Shown: piece after piece, positions 17,991 to 27,585 of the stretch | How positions within the stretch are numbered: position 1 is the first letter of the stretch | Layout of the letters: every line of letters begins with the position of its first letter | DNA from: Micromonospora olivasterospora | Lineage (GTDB): Bacteria; Actinomycetota; Actinomycetes; Mycobacteriales; Micromonosporaceae | Assembly: GCF_007830265.1 (NCBI RefSeq) | Contig: NZ_VLKE01000001.1 | Span: forward strand, 1,116,001-1,180,000 | Direction of reading: 5' to 3' | DNA length: 64,000 nt | Position numbers and translations under genes: made by a program | The notes under the pieces: generated by a model | Told to the model about the DNA's origin: nothing | The model's database searches: none | Seen by the model: the letters and a program-made list of their open reading frames with translations, nothing else

Positions 17991-18529
17991 CGCCACACCG
18001 CCGACATCGCGGCAACCCGACCCCGCCGCCCCGCCACACCGCCGACATCGCGGCAACCCGACCCCGCCGACCCGCCACACCGCCGACATGACGGCAACCC
18101 GACCCCGCCGACCCCGCCACACGCCGACATGGCGGCAACCCGACCCCGCCGACCCGCCACACCCCGACATGACGGCAACCCGACCCGCCGACCCGCCACA
18201 CCGCCGACATGACGGCAACCCGACCCGCCGACCCCGCCACACGCCGACATGACGGCAACCCGACCCCGCGACCCCGCCACACCGCCGACATGCGGCAACC
18301 CGACCCGCCGACCCCGCCACACCGCCGACATGACGGCAACCCGACCCCGCCGACCCCGCCACACCGCCGACATGACGGCAACCCGACCCCGCCGACCCAT
18401 GACGGCAACCCGACCCCGCCGACCCCGCCACACCGCCGACATCGCGGCAACCCGACCCCCGACCCCGCCACACCGCCGACATGACGGCAACCCGATCACG
18501 CCGACCCCGCCATATCGCCGACATCGCGG
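17991..18529. repeat. Tandem array of 13 ~40-bp repeats
   Basis: Thirteen copies of a unit with core GACAT(GA/CG)CGGCAACCCGA followed by a C-rich linker (CCCCGCCGACCCCGCCACACCGCC) run between the 3' ends of rpsT and the holA operon. Core starts are spaced 41, 41, 41, 40, 40, 40, 40, 40, 41, 42, 27 and 42, 40 bp. Each core includes the dyad GCCG-N6-CGGC. Spacing is not a multiple of three, so open frames through it change phase and no protein is supported. There are no unique spacers, so this is not a CRISPR. Confidence 0.95.
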
Positions 18530-18534
18530 GGACA

Positions 18535-18605
18535 GCAGCGGGGACCGCGCCGGGGGCCGCAGCGGGACCGCGCCGGGGCCGGGCCGCAGCGGGGACCGCG
18601 CCGGG
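18535..18605. repeat. Three 19-20-bp repeats flanking the array
   Basis: GCAGCGGGGACCGCGCCGGG occurs at 18535 and 18586, with a one-base-shorter copy at 18559, just before the 3' end of the membrane-protein gene. Confidence 0.8.
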
Positions 18606-18623
18606 CGGCCGCCGTGCGGGCGC

Positions 18624-19040
18624 TCAGGGCTCGGAACCGTCGGCGCGGGCGCGGCCCGCCAGCCCGCGCGCCTCGGGGACGGCGTACGCGCCGATCCCCC
18701 GCACCTGGGCCCGGCCGATCACCGGCTCCATCTGGCGGCGGAACCGGTCCCGTTCCTGCTCCGGCACCAGCGCGGCGGTACGCACCACCGCCGCCGCCAC
18801 CATGTCGTTGAGCTTCACCATCGCTGCCACGGCGGCGGGCAGGATCAGCACCGCCCACCAGGTGACCAGCTCGGCCAGGGCGAGCAGGACGGCGAGCGCG
18901 ACGCTGCCCTCGAAGAAGAGGAAGCAGAGGACGCCGCCGGGGTTGACGAACCGCAGTCCGAGGGCCCGGGCATAGAGGGGGCGGTAGCGCTCCTCCTCGG
19001 TGGGCACGGTCGCCCACGACGCCGGGATCGGACGGTTCAC
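18624..19040 (-). CDS. Conserved membrane protein of unknown function
   Basis: The 138-residue protein has two hydrophobic helices (VLCFLFFEGSVALAVLLAL, then VTWWAVLILPAAVAAMV) followed by a charged cytosolic tail with QERDRFRRQMEPVIGRAQVR. No domain is recognised. GTG 19040 overlaps the holA stop by 4 bp (GTGA), so it is translationally coupled to holA and is the last gene of the nadD-to-holA run. The family appears confined to this actinobacterial neighbourhood, which is an inference from context. Confidence 0.8.
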   Translation of the reverse strand: MNRPIPASWATVPTEEERYRPLYARALGLRFVNPGGVLCFLFFEGSVALAVLLALAELVTWWAVLILPAAVAAMVKLNDMVAAAVVRTAALVPEQERDRFRRQMEPVIGRAQVRGIGAYAVPEARGLAGRARADGSEP

Positions 19041-20017
19041 CGGGTGCCGCCCTGCCTGGCGGCCGCGACGGCGAAGACCGCCCGTTCCAACGCGTACGCC
19101 CGGTCGTCCGAGCCGCCCTTGACCGCCGCGTTGCACTCCGCGGCGGCCCTCATCGCCTCCACCAGGCCCTCCGGCGTCCAGCCCCGGGCCCGTTGCTGGG
19201 CACTCTTGATCTTCCAGGCGGGCATGCCCAGGGTGCTCGCCAGCTGGTACGGGTCGCCCCGCCCGGCCGCGGCCACCCGGGCGACGGTGCGGACCCCGTC
19301 GGCCAGGGCGTCGGCGATCGGGACCGGGTCGACGCCGACGTGCAGCGCCCAGCGCAGCGCCTCGAGCGCCGCCGGCACGTCGCCGATCATGGTCGCGTCG
19401 GCGACGGTGAAGCCGGTCACCTCCACCCGCCCCTTGTAGTAGCGGGCCACCGTGTCGGCCCCGATCCGCCCGTCGGTGTCGGCCATCAGCTGCGAGCAGG
19501 CGGCGCTCAGCTCGCGCAGGTCGGTGCCGACCGCCGCGATGAGCGCCTCGGCCGCGTCTTCGGTGCACCTGCCGCCGGCCCGGCGGATCTCGTCCCGCAC
19601 GAAGGCCACCCGCTCGCGGTGACCCTTGAGCTTGGCCGCCGGTACGACCGTCGCGCCCGCCGCCCGCAGCCCGTCGGCGAACGCCTTGCCCTTCGCGGCA
19701 CCGAGGTGCAGGACGACCAGGTGGACGTCGGGATCGGGGTTCTTCGCGTACGCCAGCAGGGCCGTGACCAGATCCTTGCGGGCGTCCTGGCCGGAGCGCA
19801 GCACCAGCACCCGCCGGCCGCCGAACAGCGACGGGCTGAGCATCTCGGCGATCTCGCCGACGGTCAGCGTGCCGGCCTGGTACTCCCGGACGTCCGCGTC
19901 GGGGTCGACGGCGCGGGCCCGCGCGACGGCTTCGGCCACCGCGCGCGTGGCGAGCAGCTCCTCGTCGCCGAGGACGAGCAGAATGGGAGCGAGGTCGGCC
20001 GAGGTCACGTCGCCCAT
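19037..20017 (-). CDS. holA: DNA polymerase III subunit delta
   Basis: HolA (delta) opens the beta sliding clamp as part of the clamp loader. The 326-residue length matches the family. The N-terminus (APILLVLGDEELLATRAVAE) and VDPDADVREYQAGTLTVGEI fit domain I, followed by VLVLRSGQDARKDLVTALL and domain II/III helices with CTEDAAEALIAAVGTDLREL and the conserved DLRELSAACSQL. It is downstream of comEC, as in most Gram-positive bacteria. Confidence 0.93.
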   Translation of the reverse strand: MGDVTSADLAPILLVLGDEELLATRAVAEAVARARAVDPDADVREYQAGTLTVGEIAEMLSPSLFGGRRVLVLRSGQDARKDLVTALLAYAKNPDPDVHLVVLHLGAAKGKAFADGLRAAGATVVPAAKLKGHRERVAFVRDEIRRAGGRCTEDAAEALIAAVGTDLRELSAACSQLMADTDGRIGADTVARYYKGRVEVTGFTVADATMIGDVPAALEALRWALHVGVDPVPIADALADGVRTVARVAAAGRGDPYQLASTLGMPAWKIKSAQQRARGWTPEGLVEAMRAAAECNAAVKGGSDDRAYALERAVFAVAAARQGGTR

Positions 20018-20141
20018 ATTCGCACGCCCGGCTGCGGCTTCGTGCCTGCTCGTCGGGCCCTACGGCGGTGGAGCCCGCACTCAGCGCAAATCCAGACATT
20101 TACCTCACTTACCCGTCAATGCCGCCAACGACCTTCGATCC

Positions 20142-22534
20142 TCACGACCGCCGACCCGGCGGCGTTCCCCGGGCCACCACGGCGAGCCCTTCCCCGTGCC
20201 GGACCACGGCGAGGTCCCCGTCGACGTCCGTACGCAGCACCCGGGCCCCGCCCCGGGCGAGCCGGGCGAGGACGGCCGGGTTCGGGTGCGCGTACGAGTT
20301 GCCCGTCCCCACCGGCACCAGCGCCACCCTCGGCCGGACCGCGTCCAGGAACGCCGGCTCCTGGTACGCCGACCCGTGGTGGGCGACCTTCAGCACGTCG
20401 GCCCGCACCCCGCCGGCCGGCACGCGGTCGAGCAGGGCCCGCTGCTCCTCGGTCTCGGCGTCCCCCATGAGCAGGATGCGCACCCCGGCCACCGTGGCGA
20501 GCAGCACCAGCGAGTTGTTGTTCGGGTCGGACCGGGTGCCCCGCATCGGGTACGGCGGCCCGAGCACCACCAGCTCGACGGCGCCCTCGCGGTACGTCCA
20601 CCCCGCCGACGCCGGAGCCGTCCCCGCCCCGGCCGCCCCGGCCGCCGCGCCCCGGACCAGGTCCCGCCCCGCGGCCGGCTCGGGCCACTGCGGCGTACGC
20701 ACGCCCGCCACCCGGCGAGCACGGAAGACCCCGGCGACCCCGCCGGTGTGGTCGACATGGAAGTGACTGAACAGCAGCAGCGACACCTCACGTACGCCGA
20801 GCCGGCGCAGGCAGCCGTCCACCGCCGCCGGGTCGGGGCCCGCGTCGACGACCACCGCCCGGCCGGGGACCACCGGCAGCACCAGGGCGTCCCCCTGCCC
20901 CACCGCGCACGCCACGGCCACCCACCGGGCCGGGGGCCAGCCGCTGGCGACCAACCGCACCGGCAGGGTGCCGACGATCACGGCGACGGCGAGCACCGCC
21001 ACCAGCCGGCGCACGACCGGGTGCCGGGCGGCGACCAGCAGCGCGACGGTCAGCCCGGCCAGCAGCAACGCACCCGTCAGCCCGCCCGGCCACGGCAGGG
21101 TGCCCGCCGGCAGCCGAGCCCCGTACCGGGCCACCACCACCAGCCACCAGGCCGGCCAGCTCGCCAGCCAGGCCGCGAACTCCGCGCCCGCCGGCCAGAA
21201 TGGCGAGAGCACCGCCGCGGCCACGCCCAGCACCGTGGCGGGCGCGATCGCCGGCACCACGAGCAGGTTCGCCGGTACGGCCACCAGGCTCACCGTCCCG
21301 GAGATCCCGGCGACCACCGGGCCGCAGGCGAGCTGCGCGGCGGCCGGCACGGCGAGCGCCTCGGCCAGCCCGGGCGGCACGCCCCGCCGGCGCAGCGCGT
21401 CCCGCCAGGCCGGGGCGAGCAGCAGCAGGCCGCCGGTGGCCAGCACGGACAGCGCGAACCCGGGATCCCCGGCCAGGTCCGGGTCGACCAGCACCAGGAC
21501 GGCCACCGCCGCGGCGAGCGCCGGCAGGGCGGCCGCGGGCGGCCGGCCGCGAGCGCCGCGAGGCCGATCGCGCCCATCGTCGCGGCACGCACCACGCTCG
21601 GTGAGGGGCGGACGAGGATGACGAAGCCGACCAGGGCCACCGCGCACAGCCCGGCGGCCAGCCAGGGGCCGGCCCGGCCCCAGCGGGCCAGCAGCAGGAC
21701 CGCCCCGACGACGATGGCGACATTGGAGCCGGAGACCGCGTTGAGGTGCGTCATCCCGGTCGCCCGGAAGTCCTCCTCCACCGTCGGCGGCAGCCGGCTG
21801 GTGTCGCCCACGACGAGGCCGGGCAGCAGGCCTCCCTGCTCGTCGGGCAGTGGTTCGCAGGCCCGTTGCAGGCCGGCGCGGAGTGTGCCGGCCCCGCGCT
21901 GCGACCACGGCGGCGGCCCGTGCAGCACCGGCGCGGTGCGGGCGGCGAGCACGGCGGCGGTGAGATCGCCGCCGCGCGGCGCGCCGAGCCGCCCCTCGGC
22001 GGTGAGCCGCTGGCCGGGCAGCAGGCCCCGCCAGGCCGGGTCGGTGGCGAGCACCAGGACGCGCAGCGGCGCGGCGACCCGCCGCCCGTCGACGGTGGTC
22101 AGGGCGACGAGTTCCGCGCGTACCAGCAGGGTCGCCGGCCCGCCCGTGCTGCCCCGGGCCGGGCGCGGGTCGTCCCGCACGACCAGTTCGGCGTCGACCG
22201 CGGCGCGGTCGTCGACGAGGGCGCGGACGGCGGGGGCGTCCCGGACGGCCAGTCGGGCGGCGGTCGCTGTCGCCCCGCACACCACGCCGAGCAGCACCGC
22301 GACCGCGATCCACCCGTACCGGCGGACGGTCGGGGCGGGACGCCCGAGCACGGCGAGCAGGTGCGCCGAGCCCAGCGCGGCCAGCCCGGCGGCACCGGCG
22401 GCGAGCGCCGCAGCCGTGTGCGCGGCCAGGTGCAGGGAGGTCAGGGCGGCCAGCCAGGCGGCCACCGCCAGCCCGGCCAGCCGCAGGTCGGGGACGGTCG
22501 CCGCGCCAACGGCCGGTTCGGCGGGACGACTCAC
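20142..22534 (-). CDS. comEC: ComEC/Rec2-family DNA-uptake channel, frameshifted in this sequence
   Basis: ComEC forms the membrane channel for single-stranded DNA during transformation. The first part reads from GTG 22534 (DUF4131-like region, then HLNAVSGSNVAIVVGAVLLL of the competence domain) until GLAALAAGRPRPP; homology continues in another frame from LPALAAAVAVLVLVDPDLAG to the C-terminal metallo-beta-lactamase domain with SHFHVDHTGG and LKVAHHGSAYQEP. The break lies near 21530-21555 in a GGCCGGCC-type run and equals one missing base. GTG 22534 overlaps the comEA stop. All expected domains are present, so the gene is probably intact in the organism and the break a base-call error; genuine inactivation is the alternative. 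Confidence 0.85.
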
Positions 22535-23891
22535 ACCGTCACCAGGTCCTTGAGCTGCTCGTACCGGGCGTCGCCGATGCCCTCGACCTGGCGCAGGTCG
22601 CCCACCGAGCGGAAACCGCCGTGCTGGTCACGGTGGGTCAGGATCCGTTGGGCAAGCACCGGCCCCACGCCGGGCAGCGCGTCGAGCTGCGCCAGTGTGG
22701 CGGTGTTCAGGTTGACCAGGCCGCCGGTGCCGGCCCCGGCGGGGGCGCCAGCGGGCGGCGCCGCGCCGGCGGGGCGGGCTGGCCGGGCGGGGCGGCGACG
22801 CCGACCAGGATGAGCTCCCCGTCGGTGACCTTGCGGGCCGGGTTCAGCAGCGCCACGTCCACGCCGGGCAGCGCCCCGCCGGCCGCCTGCACGACGTCGG
22901 CGACCCGGGCGCCCGCCGGCACCCGGACCAGCCCCGGTCGGCGTACCTTGCCGGCCACCGCGACCACCAGCTCCCCGCCGGCCGACGCGGTGGGAGCCCC
23001 CGGTGCTGTCGGGGCCGCCGGCTGGGACGCCTCGGGGCCGGCGGCGGACGCGACGGCCCGGACCGGCTCGGGCCGCGGGCGCGAGCGCCAGGCCCAGAAG
23101 CCGGCCACGAGCACCACCACGGCGGCGACGGCGGCCAGGGCCCGGACGCCCCGCCGGCCGGGGTCGAACGCGCCGGGCCCCGGCAGCCGGGACCGCCTCC
23201 GTTCGGACGCCGGTTCCGCGTCGGGTGCCTCCTCGCCGGGCCAGGCCGGGTCGTCGCCGTCCAATGGGTCGTCACCGCGGTGCTGCCGGCCGACCGCCGA
23301 CGGGTGATCCGGCCAGGACGGATCTTCGCGGGTTCGGGGCTCCTTTCGCCACGGCGGGCCGAGCGGCGGAGCGCCGGGCGGCGGGCGGTCCGCCGGCGCG
23401 GCCGACCCGGCGCGCCGGCGGGCGCGGCGGATGCCCGAGCCGGCGGCGGTCTCGCCCGGCCAGGGCACGGGCCGCTCGGTCGGCTCGGCAGCCACCGGCG
23501 CCCACCGTTCCTCCGGCGGCACGACCGGCGGCACCGGGACGGCAGCCACCGGCGCCCACCGTTCATCGGGCGGCACGACCGGCGGCACCGGGACGGCAGC
23601 CACCGGCGCCCACCGTTCCTCGGGCGGCACGACCGGCGGCACCGGGACGGCAGCCACCGGCCGGACAGCCGGCACCACGTCGGACGGCCCGGCGGCAGCC
23701 AACCGCTCCCCGGCCGACCCCGTGCCGCCGTGCCCGGTCGAAGCACCGTGCGGCCCCGCCGCGGGCCCGCTCCCGGGCGAGGACTCCCGCCCAGGCACGC
23801 CGGAAACCGCGGCGGCGGAGGGCTCGGCGGGCTGGCCGGGCAGCAGCCGGCCCAGGCGCCGCCGTACGGTCGTCTCCTCGTCGTCTGACAC
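22531..23891 (-). CDS. comEA: ComEA-like DNA-binding competence protein, frameshifted in this sequence
   Basis: ComEA binds incoming double-stranded DNA at the cell surface. From GTG 23891 the protein has a long cytosolic Pro-rich region with three exact-type 18-residue repeats, a single helix (LAAVAAVVVLVAGFWAW, about residue 250), and an SLBB-like part (GELVVAVAGKVRRPGLVRVP). The helix-hairpin-helix end, LVNLNTATLAQLDALPGVGP to YEQLKDLVTV, is in a different frame; the join lies near 22755-22775 in a GGCGCGGCGCC run and equals one missing base. Without the shift the frame stops at 22707 and lacks the DNA-binding domain. Confidence 0.83.
23487..23648. repeat. Three tandem 54-bp repeats inside comEA
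   Basis: Units begin at 23487, 23541 and 23595 and are almost identical; each encodes an 18-residue VPPVVPP(E/D)ERWAPVAAVPVP-type block. A partial fourth copy follows at 23649. Confidence 0.93.
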
Positions 23892-23995
23892 GGCGCGAGG
23901 CTAGGCCGGCGATCCGCCTGTACGCGGCCGGGCGAGCGGCACCTGTGGACGGCGGGGCGGCCTGTGGACAACCGCCTGATCATGCACCTGGTGTG

Positions 23996-24801
23996 CTAAG
24001 GGGAGGGCGGACGGGCCTCGGGGTCCAGGCCGAGTGCCGCCCGTCCCCCGTCCACCGGCAGGGTCACCCCGTTGACGAAGCTGGCCTCCGGCGACAGCAG
24101 GTACGCCACCGCCGCCGCCACCTCCTCGGCGCGGCCGATCCGACCCACCGGGTGCAGTACCCCCAGCTCCGCCTCGATCCGCGCCGCCGCGGCCGGCTCC
24201 TGCCCGGCCAGGAACGCCTCGTACCGCTCGGTGACCACCGAGCCGAGCGCGACCGCGTTGCTACGGATGCCCTGCCGGCCGTGGTCGACCGCCAGGGCGC
24301 GGGGTCAGCCCCTCGACGGCCGCCTTCGCCACCGAGTACGGCAGGGCACCGGACACCGGCCCGGCGGGCCTGGCGGGAGGAGACGTGCACGATCGCCCCG
24401 CCCGTACCGGCGGCCAGGAACCTGCGTACCGCCGTGGCGGCGCCGACGACGGCGAGGCGCACGTTGAGCCCGATCAGGTCGGCCAGCTCGCCGGGCGCCA
24501 TGCTGTCGGTCGGCCGACGCCTCCGGGAACACCGCCGCGTTGTTGACCCAGCCGGCCAGCGGGGCGGCCTGCTCGGCGACGTCAGCCGCCCGGGCGGCCA
24601 CATCCTCGTCGCCCGCGTCCCCGACCACGGTCCGCAGCCGGTCGCCGGCCGGGTGCGAACCCGTCCAGGCCACCGCCGCCGGGTCGTGTTCGAGCACCAC
24701 CACGGCGTACCCGTCGGCCAGCAGCCGCTCGGCGATCGCCCGGCCGACCCCGCGCCCGCCGCCGGTCACCACGCAGGACCGGCCCGCCCCGCGCCGGACA
24801 T
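23996..24801 (-). pseudogene. SDR-family oxidoreductase, multiply frameshifted
   Basis: An NAD(P)-dependent short-chain dehydrogenase is spread over three frames. The Rossmann start VTGGGRGVGRAIAERLLADG and AGWVNNAAVF (NNAG-like) are followed after a shift near 24515 by LIGLNVRLAVVGAA and GAIVHVSSRQARR, after another near 24365 by LPYSVAKAAVEGLT (YxxxK catalytic pair intact), and after a third near 24303 by IRSNAVALGSVVTERY and the C-terminal VAAAVAYLLSPEAS. Each shift equals one extra base and together they restore the original frame. The natural ATG at 24801, overlapping the degV stop, is also out of frame. Either decay or clustered base-call error. Confidence 0.78.
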
Positions 24802-25649
24802 CAGCGGTGCCGGTGGACGACGACGGAGGCCAGCCCCGGCCCGGCGTGGGCGGCGACCACGGCGCCGGCCTCGGTGACGTACGTGGCGCGCAGCCGGTCG
24901 CCGAGCCGTTCGGTCAGCGCGGCGACGAGCTGCTCGGCGCGCTGCGGGGCGGCCAGGTGGTGCACGGCGAGGTCGACCTCGGCGTCGCCGGCCGCCTCGA
25001 CGGCCAGTTCGACCAGTCGCGCCAGCCCTCGGCTGGCGGTGCGCACCTTGTCCAGCTGCACGATCGCGCCGTCCGGCATGTGCATGATCGGCTTCACCGA
25101 CAGGGCGGTGCCGAGCAGGGCCTCCGCCGCGTTGATCCGCCCGCCCCGGCGCAGGAACTCCAGCGTGTCGACGTAGAAGAAGATGGTGGTCCTGGTGATC
25201 GCGTCGAGCGCCGCCCGGCGTACCCCCGGGAGATCCGTGCCCCGCGCGGCGGCCTCGGCGGCGGCGAGCGCCGGGAAGCCGAGGCCCATCCCGGTGGACC
25301 GGCTGTCGACCACCGTGACCCGGCCACCCTGCTCGGCGGCGGCCAGTCGGGCCGCCTCCACCGTGCCGGAGAGCTCGGCCGACAGATGCACCGACACCAC
25401 CCCGTCGGCGCCGGCGTCGAGCAGCCCCCGGTACGTCTCGGCGAACTGCTCCGGCGCCGGGCGGGAGGTGCTGGCCGAGACCCGCCGCCCGCTCATGGCC
25501 CGGGTGGCGTCGTCCGGGTCGGTCTCCACCCCCTCCAGCCCCTCCGCGCCGTTGAGTACGACGGTCAGCGGGACGACGGTGATCCGGTGCGCCCGCACCA
25601 GCTCGGGCGGGAAATAGGCGGTGGAGTCGGTGACGACCGCGACGGGCAT
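24801..25649 (-). CDS. DegV family fatty-acid-binding protein
   Basis: DegV/FakB proteins bind a single fatty acid and present it to the FakA kinase for incorporation into lipids. The 282-residue product has AVVTDSTAYFPPELV (about residues 3-17), the lipid-head motif SASTSRPAPEQF (about 60) and FFYVDTLEFLRRGGRINAAEA (about 170). ATG 25649 fits homologues and a leaderless transcript with TAGCGT just upstream; GTG 25658 is an alternative. No fakA gene is visible in the window. It lies between the phosphatase and the SDR/com genes. Confidence 0.9.
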   Translation of the reverse strand: MPVAVVTDSTAYFPPELVRAHRITVVPLTVVLNGAEGLEGVETDPDDATRAMSGRRVSASTSRPAPEQFAETYRGLLDAGADGVVSVHLSAELSGTVEAARLAAAEQGGRVTVVDSRSTGMGLGFPALAAAEAAARGTDLPGVRRAALDAITRTTIFFYVDTLEFLRRGGRINAAEALLGTALSVKPIMHMPDGAIVQLDKVRTASRGLARLVELAVEAAGDAEVDLAVHHLAAPQRAEQLVAALTERLGDRLRATYVTEAGAVVAAHAGPGLASVVVHRHR

Positions 25650-25736
25650 GCTCGGCACGCTAGCCGATGCGTACGCCGCCCGCCCCTCCGGCGAACGGCC
25701 AGCACCGCCGACGGCGACGCATCCGCCCCCGCCCGG

Positions 25737-26366
25737 TCAGACCGCCTCGGTCACCGGTGCGGACGACAGCGGGCCGACGTTGTGGGCGCGCAGGTGCCAG
25801 CCCCGCAGGTCGTCGTGGCGCAGCTCGGTCCAGTGGCAGTTGCTCAACGAGCCGATGGTGCGCAGCACCGCGTGGTCCCAGCCGAGCAACTGCCCGCAGC
25901 CCTGCCGCGCCGCGCCACCGTGGGTGGCGACGACGACCGTGCCGCCGGGCGACGCGTCGGCCGCGTCCTGCAACCCCACGCCGAGGCGCTTGGCGAGGTC
26001 GTCGAGGCTCTCGACGCCGGCGCCCGGGTCGGGGGCGCCGGCCCGCCAGCGGGCGTACTCGTCGGGGTACCGCTCGGCCACCTCCGTCAGCAGCAGCCCC
26101 TGCCACTGCCCGAAGTGCCGCTCGCGCAGCCGGGCGTCGGCGCGGACGGGCAGCCCGGTCAGCGCGGCCAGCGCGGCGGCGGTGTCCGCGGCGCGGCTCA
26201 GGTCGCTGGCCACGATCGCGTCGGGGCGCAGCGCGGCGAGCAGCCGCGCCGCGCCGGCCGCCTGCTCCCGGCCGAGGTCGTTGAGCGGCACGTCGGTCTG
26301 CCCCTGCATTCGGCCGGTGGCGTTCCAGTCGGTGTTGCCGTGCCGCCAGACGATCAGTCGGGTCAT
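25737..26366 (-). CDS. Histidine phosphatase family protein (phosphoglycerate-mutase-like)
   Basis: The 209-residue protein has the catalytic RHG in LIVWRHGNTDWNATGRMQGQ (His about residue 8), the proton donor region LRERHFGQWQGL, and the second catalytic histidine in VVVATHGGAARQG (about 150). In this operon position, next to rsfS and nadD, actinobacterial homologues are annotated as phosphoglycerate mutase or glucosyl-3-phosphoglycerate phosphatase (GpgP-like); the latter, in methylglucose polysaccharide synthesis, is plausible but unproven. ATG 26366 overlaps the rsfS stop by 4 bp. Confidence 0.9.
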   Translation of the reverse strand: MTRLIVWRHGNTDWNATGRMQGQTDVPLNDLGREQAAGAARLLAALRPDAIVASDLSRAADTAAALAALTGLPVRADARLRERHFGQWQGLLLTEVAERYPDEYARWRAGAPDPGAGVESLDDLAKRLGVGLQDAADASPGGTVVVATHGGAARQGCGQLLGWDHAVLRTIGSLSNCHWTELRHDDLRGWHLRAHNVGPLSSAPVTEAV

Positions 26367-26767
26367 TCGACGCTGGTGCTGCCGGCGTCCGCCTCGACCA
26401 GGTCCCGGTCGACGAACGGGATCTGCGGGCAGTCCTTCCACAGCTTGTCGAGGGCGTAGAACTCGCGCTCCTCGCTGTGCTGGACGTGCACCACGATGTC
26501 GACGTAGTCGAGCAGCACCCAGCGCCCGCCCCGCTCGCCCTCGCGCCGGACCGGCTTGGCCTTCTCCGGCAGCTCGAGCAGCCGCTCCTCGATCGCGTCG
26601 ACGATGGCCAGCACCTGACGCTCGTTGGGCGCGGCGGCGAGCAGGAACGCGTCGGTGATGGCGAGCTGGTCACCCACGTCGATGATGACGATGTCCTGCG
26701 CCTTCTTGTCGGCCGCGGCCTGGGCGGCGGCCATCGCCAGCTCGTGAGCGCGTTCGGAAACTGTCAC
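26363..26767 (-). CDS. rsfS: Ribosome silencing factor RsfS
   Basis: RsfS binds ribosomal protein L14 and blocks subunit joining during starvation. The 134-residue protein has the family core KKAQDIVIIDVGDQLAITDA (about 20-39), RWVLLDYVDIVVHVQHSEER (about 84-103) and the ending WKDCPQIP. GTG 26767 is preceded by AAGGAG at 4 nt spacing. It sits between nadD and the phosphatase gene as in nearly all actinobacteria. Confidence 0.95.
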   Translation of the reverse strand: MTVSERAHELAMAAAQAAADKKAQDIVIIDVGDQLAITDAFLLAAAPNERQVLAIVDAIEERLLELPEKAKPVRREGERGGRWVLLDYVDIVVHVQHSEEREFYALDKLWKDCPQIPFVDRDLVEADAGSTSVE

Positions 26768-26877
26768 CGTACTCCTTCGATCAACCGTGCGACCCTCCAA
26801 GCGTCTCACACCCGGGGGCGAGGCCACTTGTCAGTTCTGGTCGATTACCCCGACAAAAGCTCACATAGCCGACGAGA

Positions 26878-27474
26878 TCAGCCCCGATACAGGCCCCGCT
26901 TGGCGATGTACTGCACCACACCGTCGGGCACCAGGTACCAGACCGGCTCGCCCCGCCGGACCCGGTCGCGGCAGTTCGTCGACGAGATGGCCATGGCCGG
27001 CACCTGCACCAGGCTCACCGTGTCGGCGGGCAGGTGCGCGTCGGAGAGCTCGAACCCGGGCCGGGTCACCCCGATGAAGTGGGCCAGCTCGAACGTCTGG
27101 TCCAGGTCCTTCCAGGACAGGATGCGCTCCAGCGCGTCCGCCCCGGTGATGAAGTAGAGCTGCACCTTCGGGCCGTACTCGGCGTGCAGGTCGCGGAGCG
27201 TGTCGACCGTGTAGGTGGGCCCACCCCGGTCGATGTCCACCCGGCTGACCTGGAACCGGGGGTTGGAGGCGGTGGCGATCACCGTCATCAGGTAGCGGTC
27301 CTCGGCGGGGCTGACCGGCTCGTCGGCCTTCTGCCACGGCTGGCCGGTCGGCACGAACACCACCTCGTCCAGCCCGAACCGGTCCGCCACCTCGCTGGCC
27401 GCGACCAGGTGCCCGTGGTGGATCGGGTCGAACGTGCCGCCCATGATCCCGATCCGCCGGATGTCGTCCTCCAC
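26878..27474 (-). CDS. nadD: Nicotinate-nucleotide adenylyltransferase
   Basis: NadD makes nicotinic acid adenine dinucleotide from NaMN and ATP in NAD synthesis. The 198-residue product has the nucleotidyltransferase motif [18 protein letters not shown] (about residue 10), [28 protein letters not shown] and the closing [14 protein letters not shown] (ISSTxxR). It heads the nadD-rsfS-phosphatase cluster; a 110-bp gap separates it from rsfS. Confidence 0.96.
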   Translation of the reverse strand: MEDDIRRIGIMGGTFDPIHHGHLVAASEVADRFGLDEVVFVPTGQPWQKADEPVSPAEDRYLMTVIATASNPRFQVSRVDIDRGGPTYTVDTLRDLHAEYGPKVQLYFITGADALERILSWKDLDQTFELAHFIGVTRPGFELSDAHLPADTVSLVQVPAMAISSTNCRDRVRRGEPVWYLVPDGVVQYIAKRGLYRG

Positions 27475-27521
27475 CCGTTGATCGTATGCCGCCGTCGGAC
27501 GCGGCGACCCGGCCCCCGACC

Positions 27522-27556
27522 AGGGCCCGCCCGCCGAACGCCGGCGGGCGGGCCCT
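27522..27556 (-). terminator. Terminator hairpin of pepN
   Basis: A 15-bp perfect stem (AGGGCCCGCCCGCCG and complement) with a 5-nt loop lies 30 bp past the pepN stop. Confidence 0.8.
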
Positions 27557-27585
27557 CGTCACGCGGGGACGGCGGGACGCCCCCG

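Noticed and set aside
17938..18524. Open frames with repeated RHTADMTATRP or MSAVWRGRRGRVA peptides
   Set aside because: They are translations of the tandem array, change frame with unit length and have no ribosome-binding site.
17991..18529. CRISPR array or repeat protein
   Set aside because: Units lack unique spacers, spacing varies by single bases and 40-42 bp is not a coding multiple; no cas genes are nearby.
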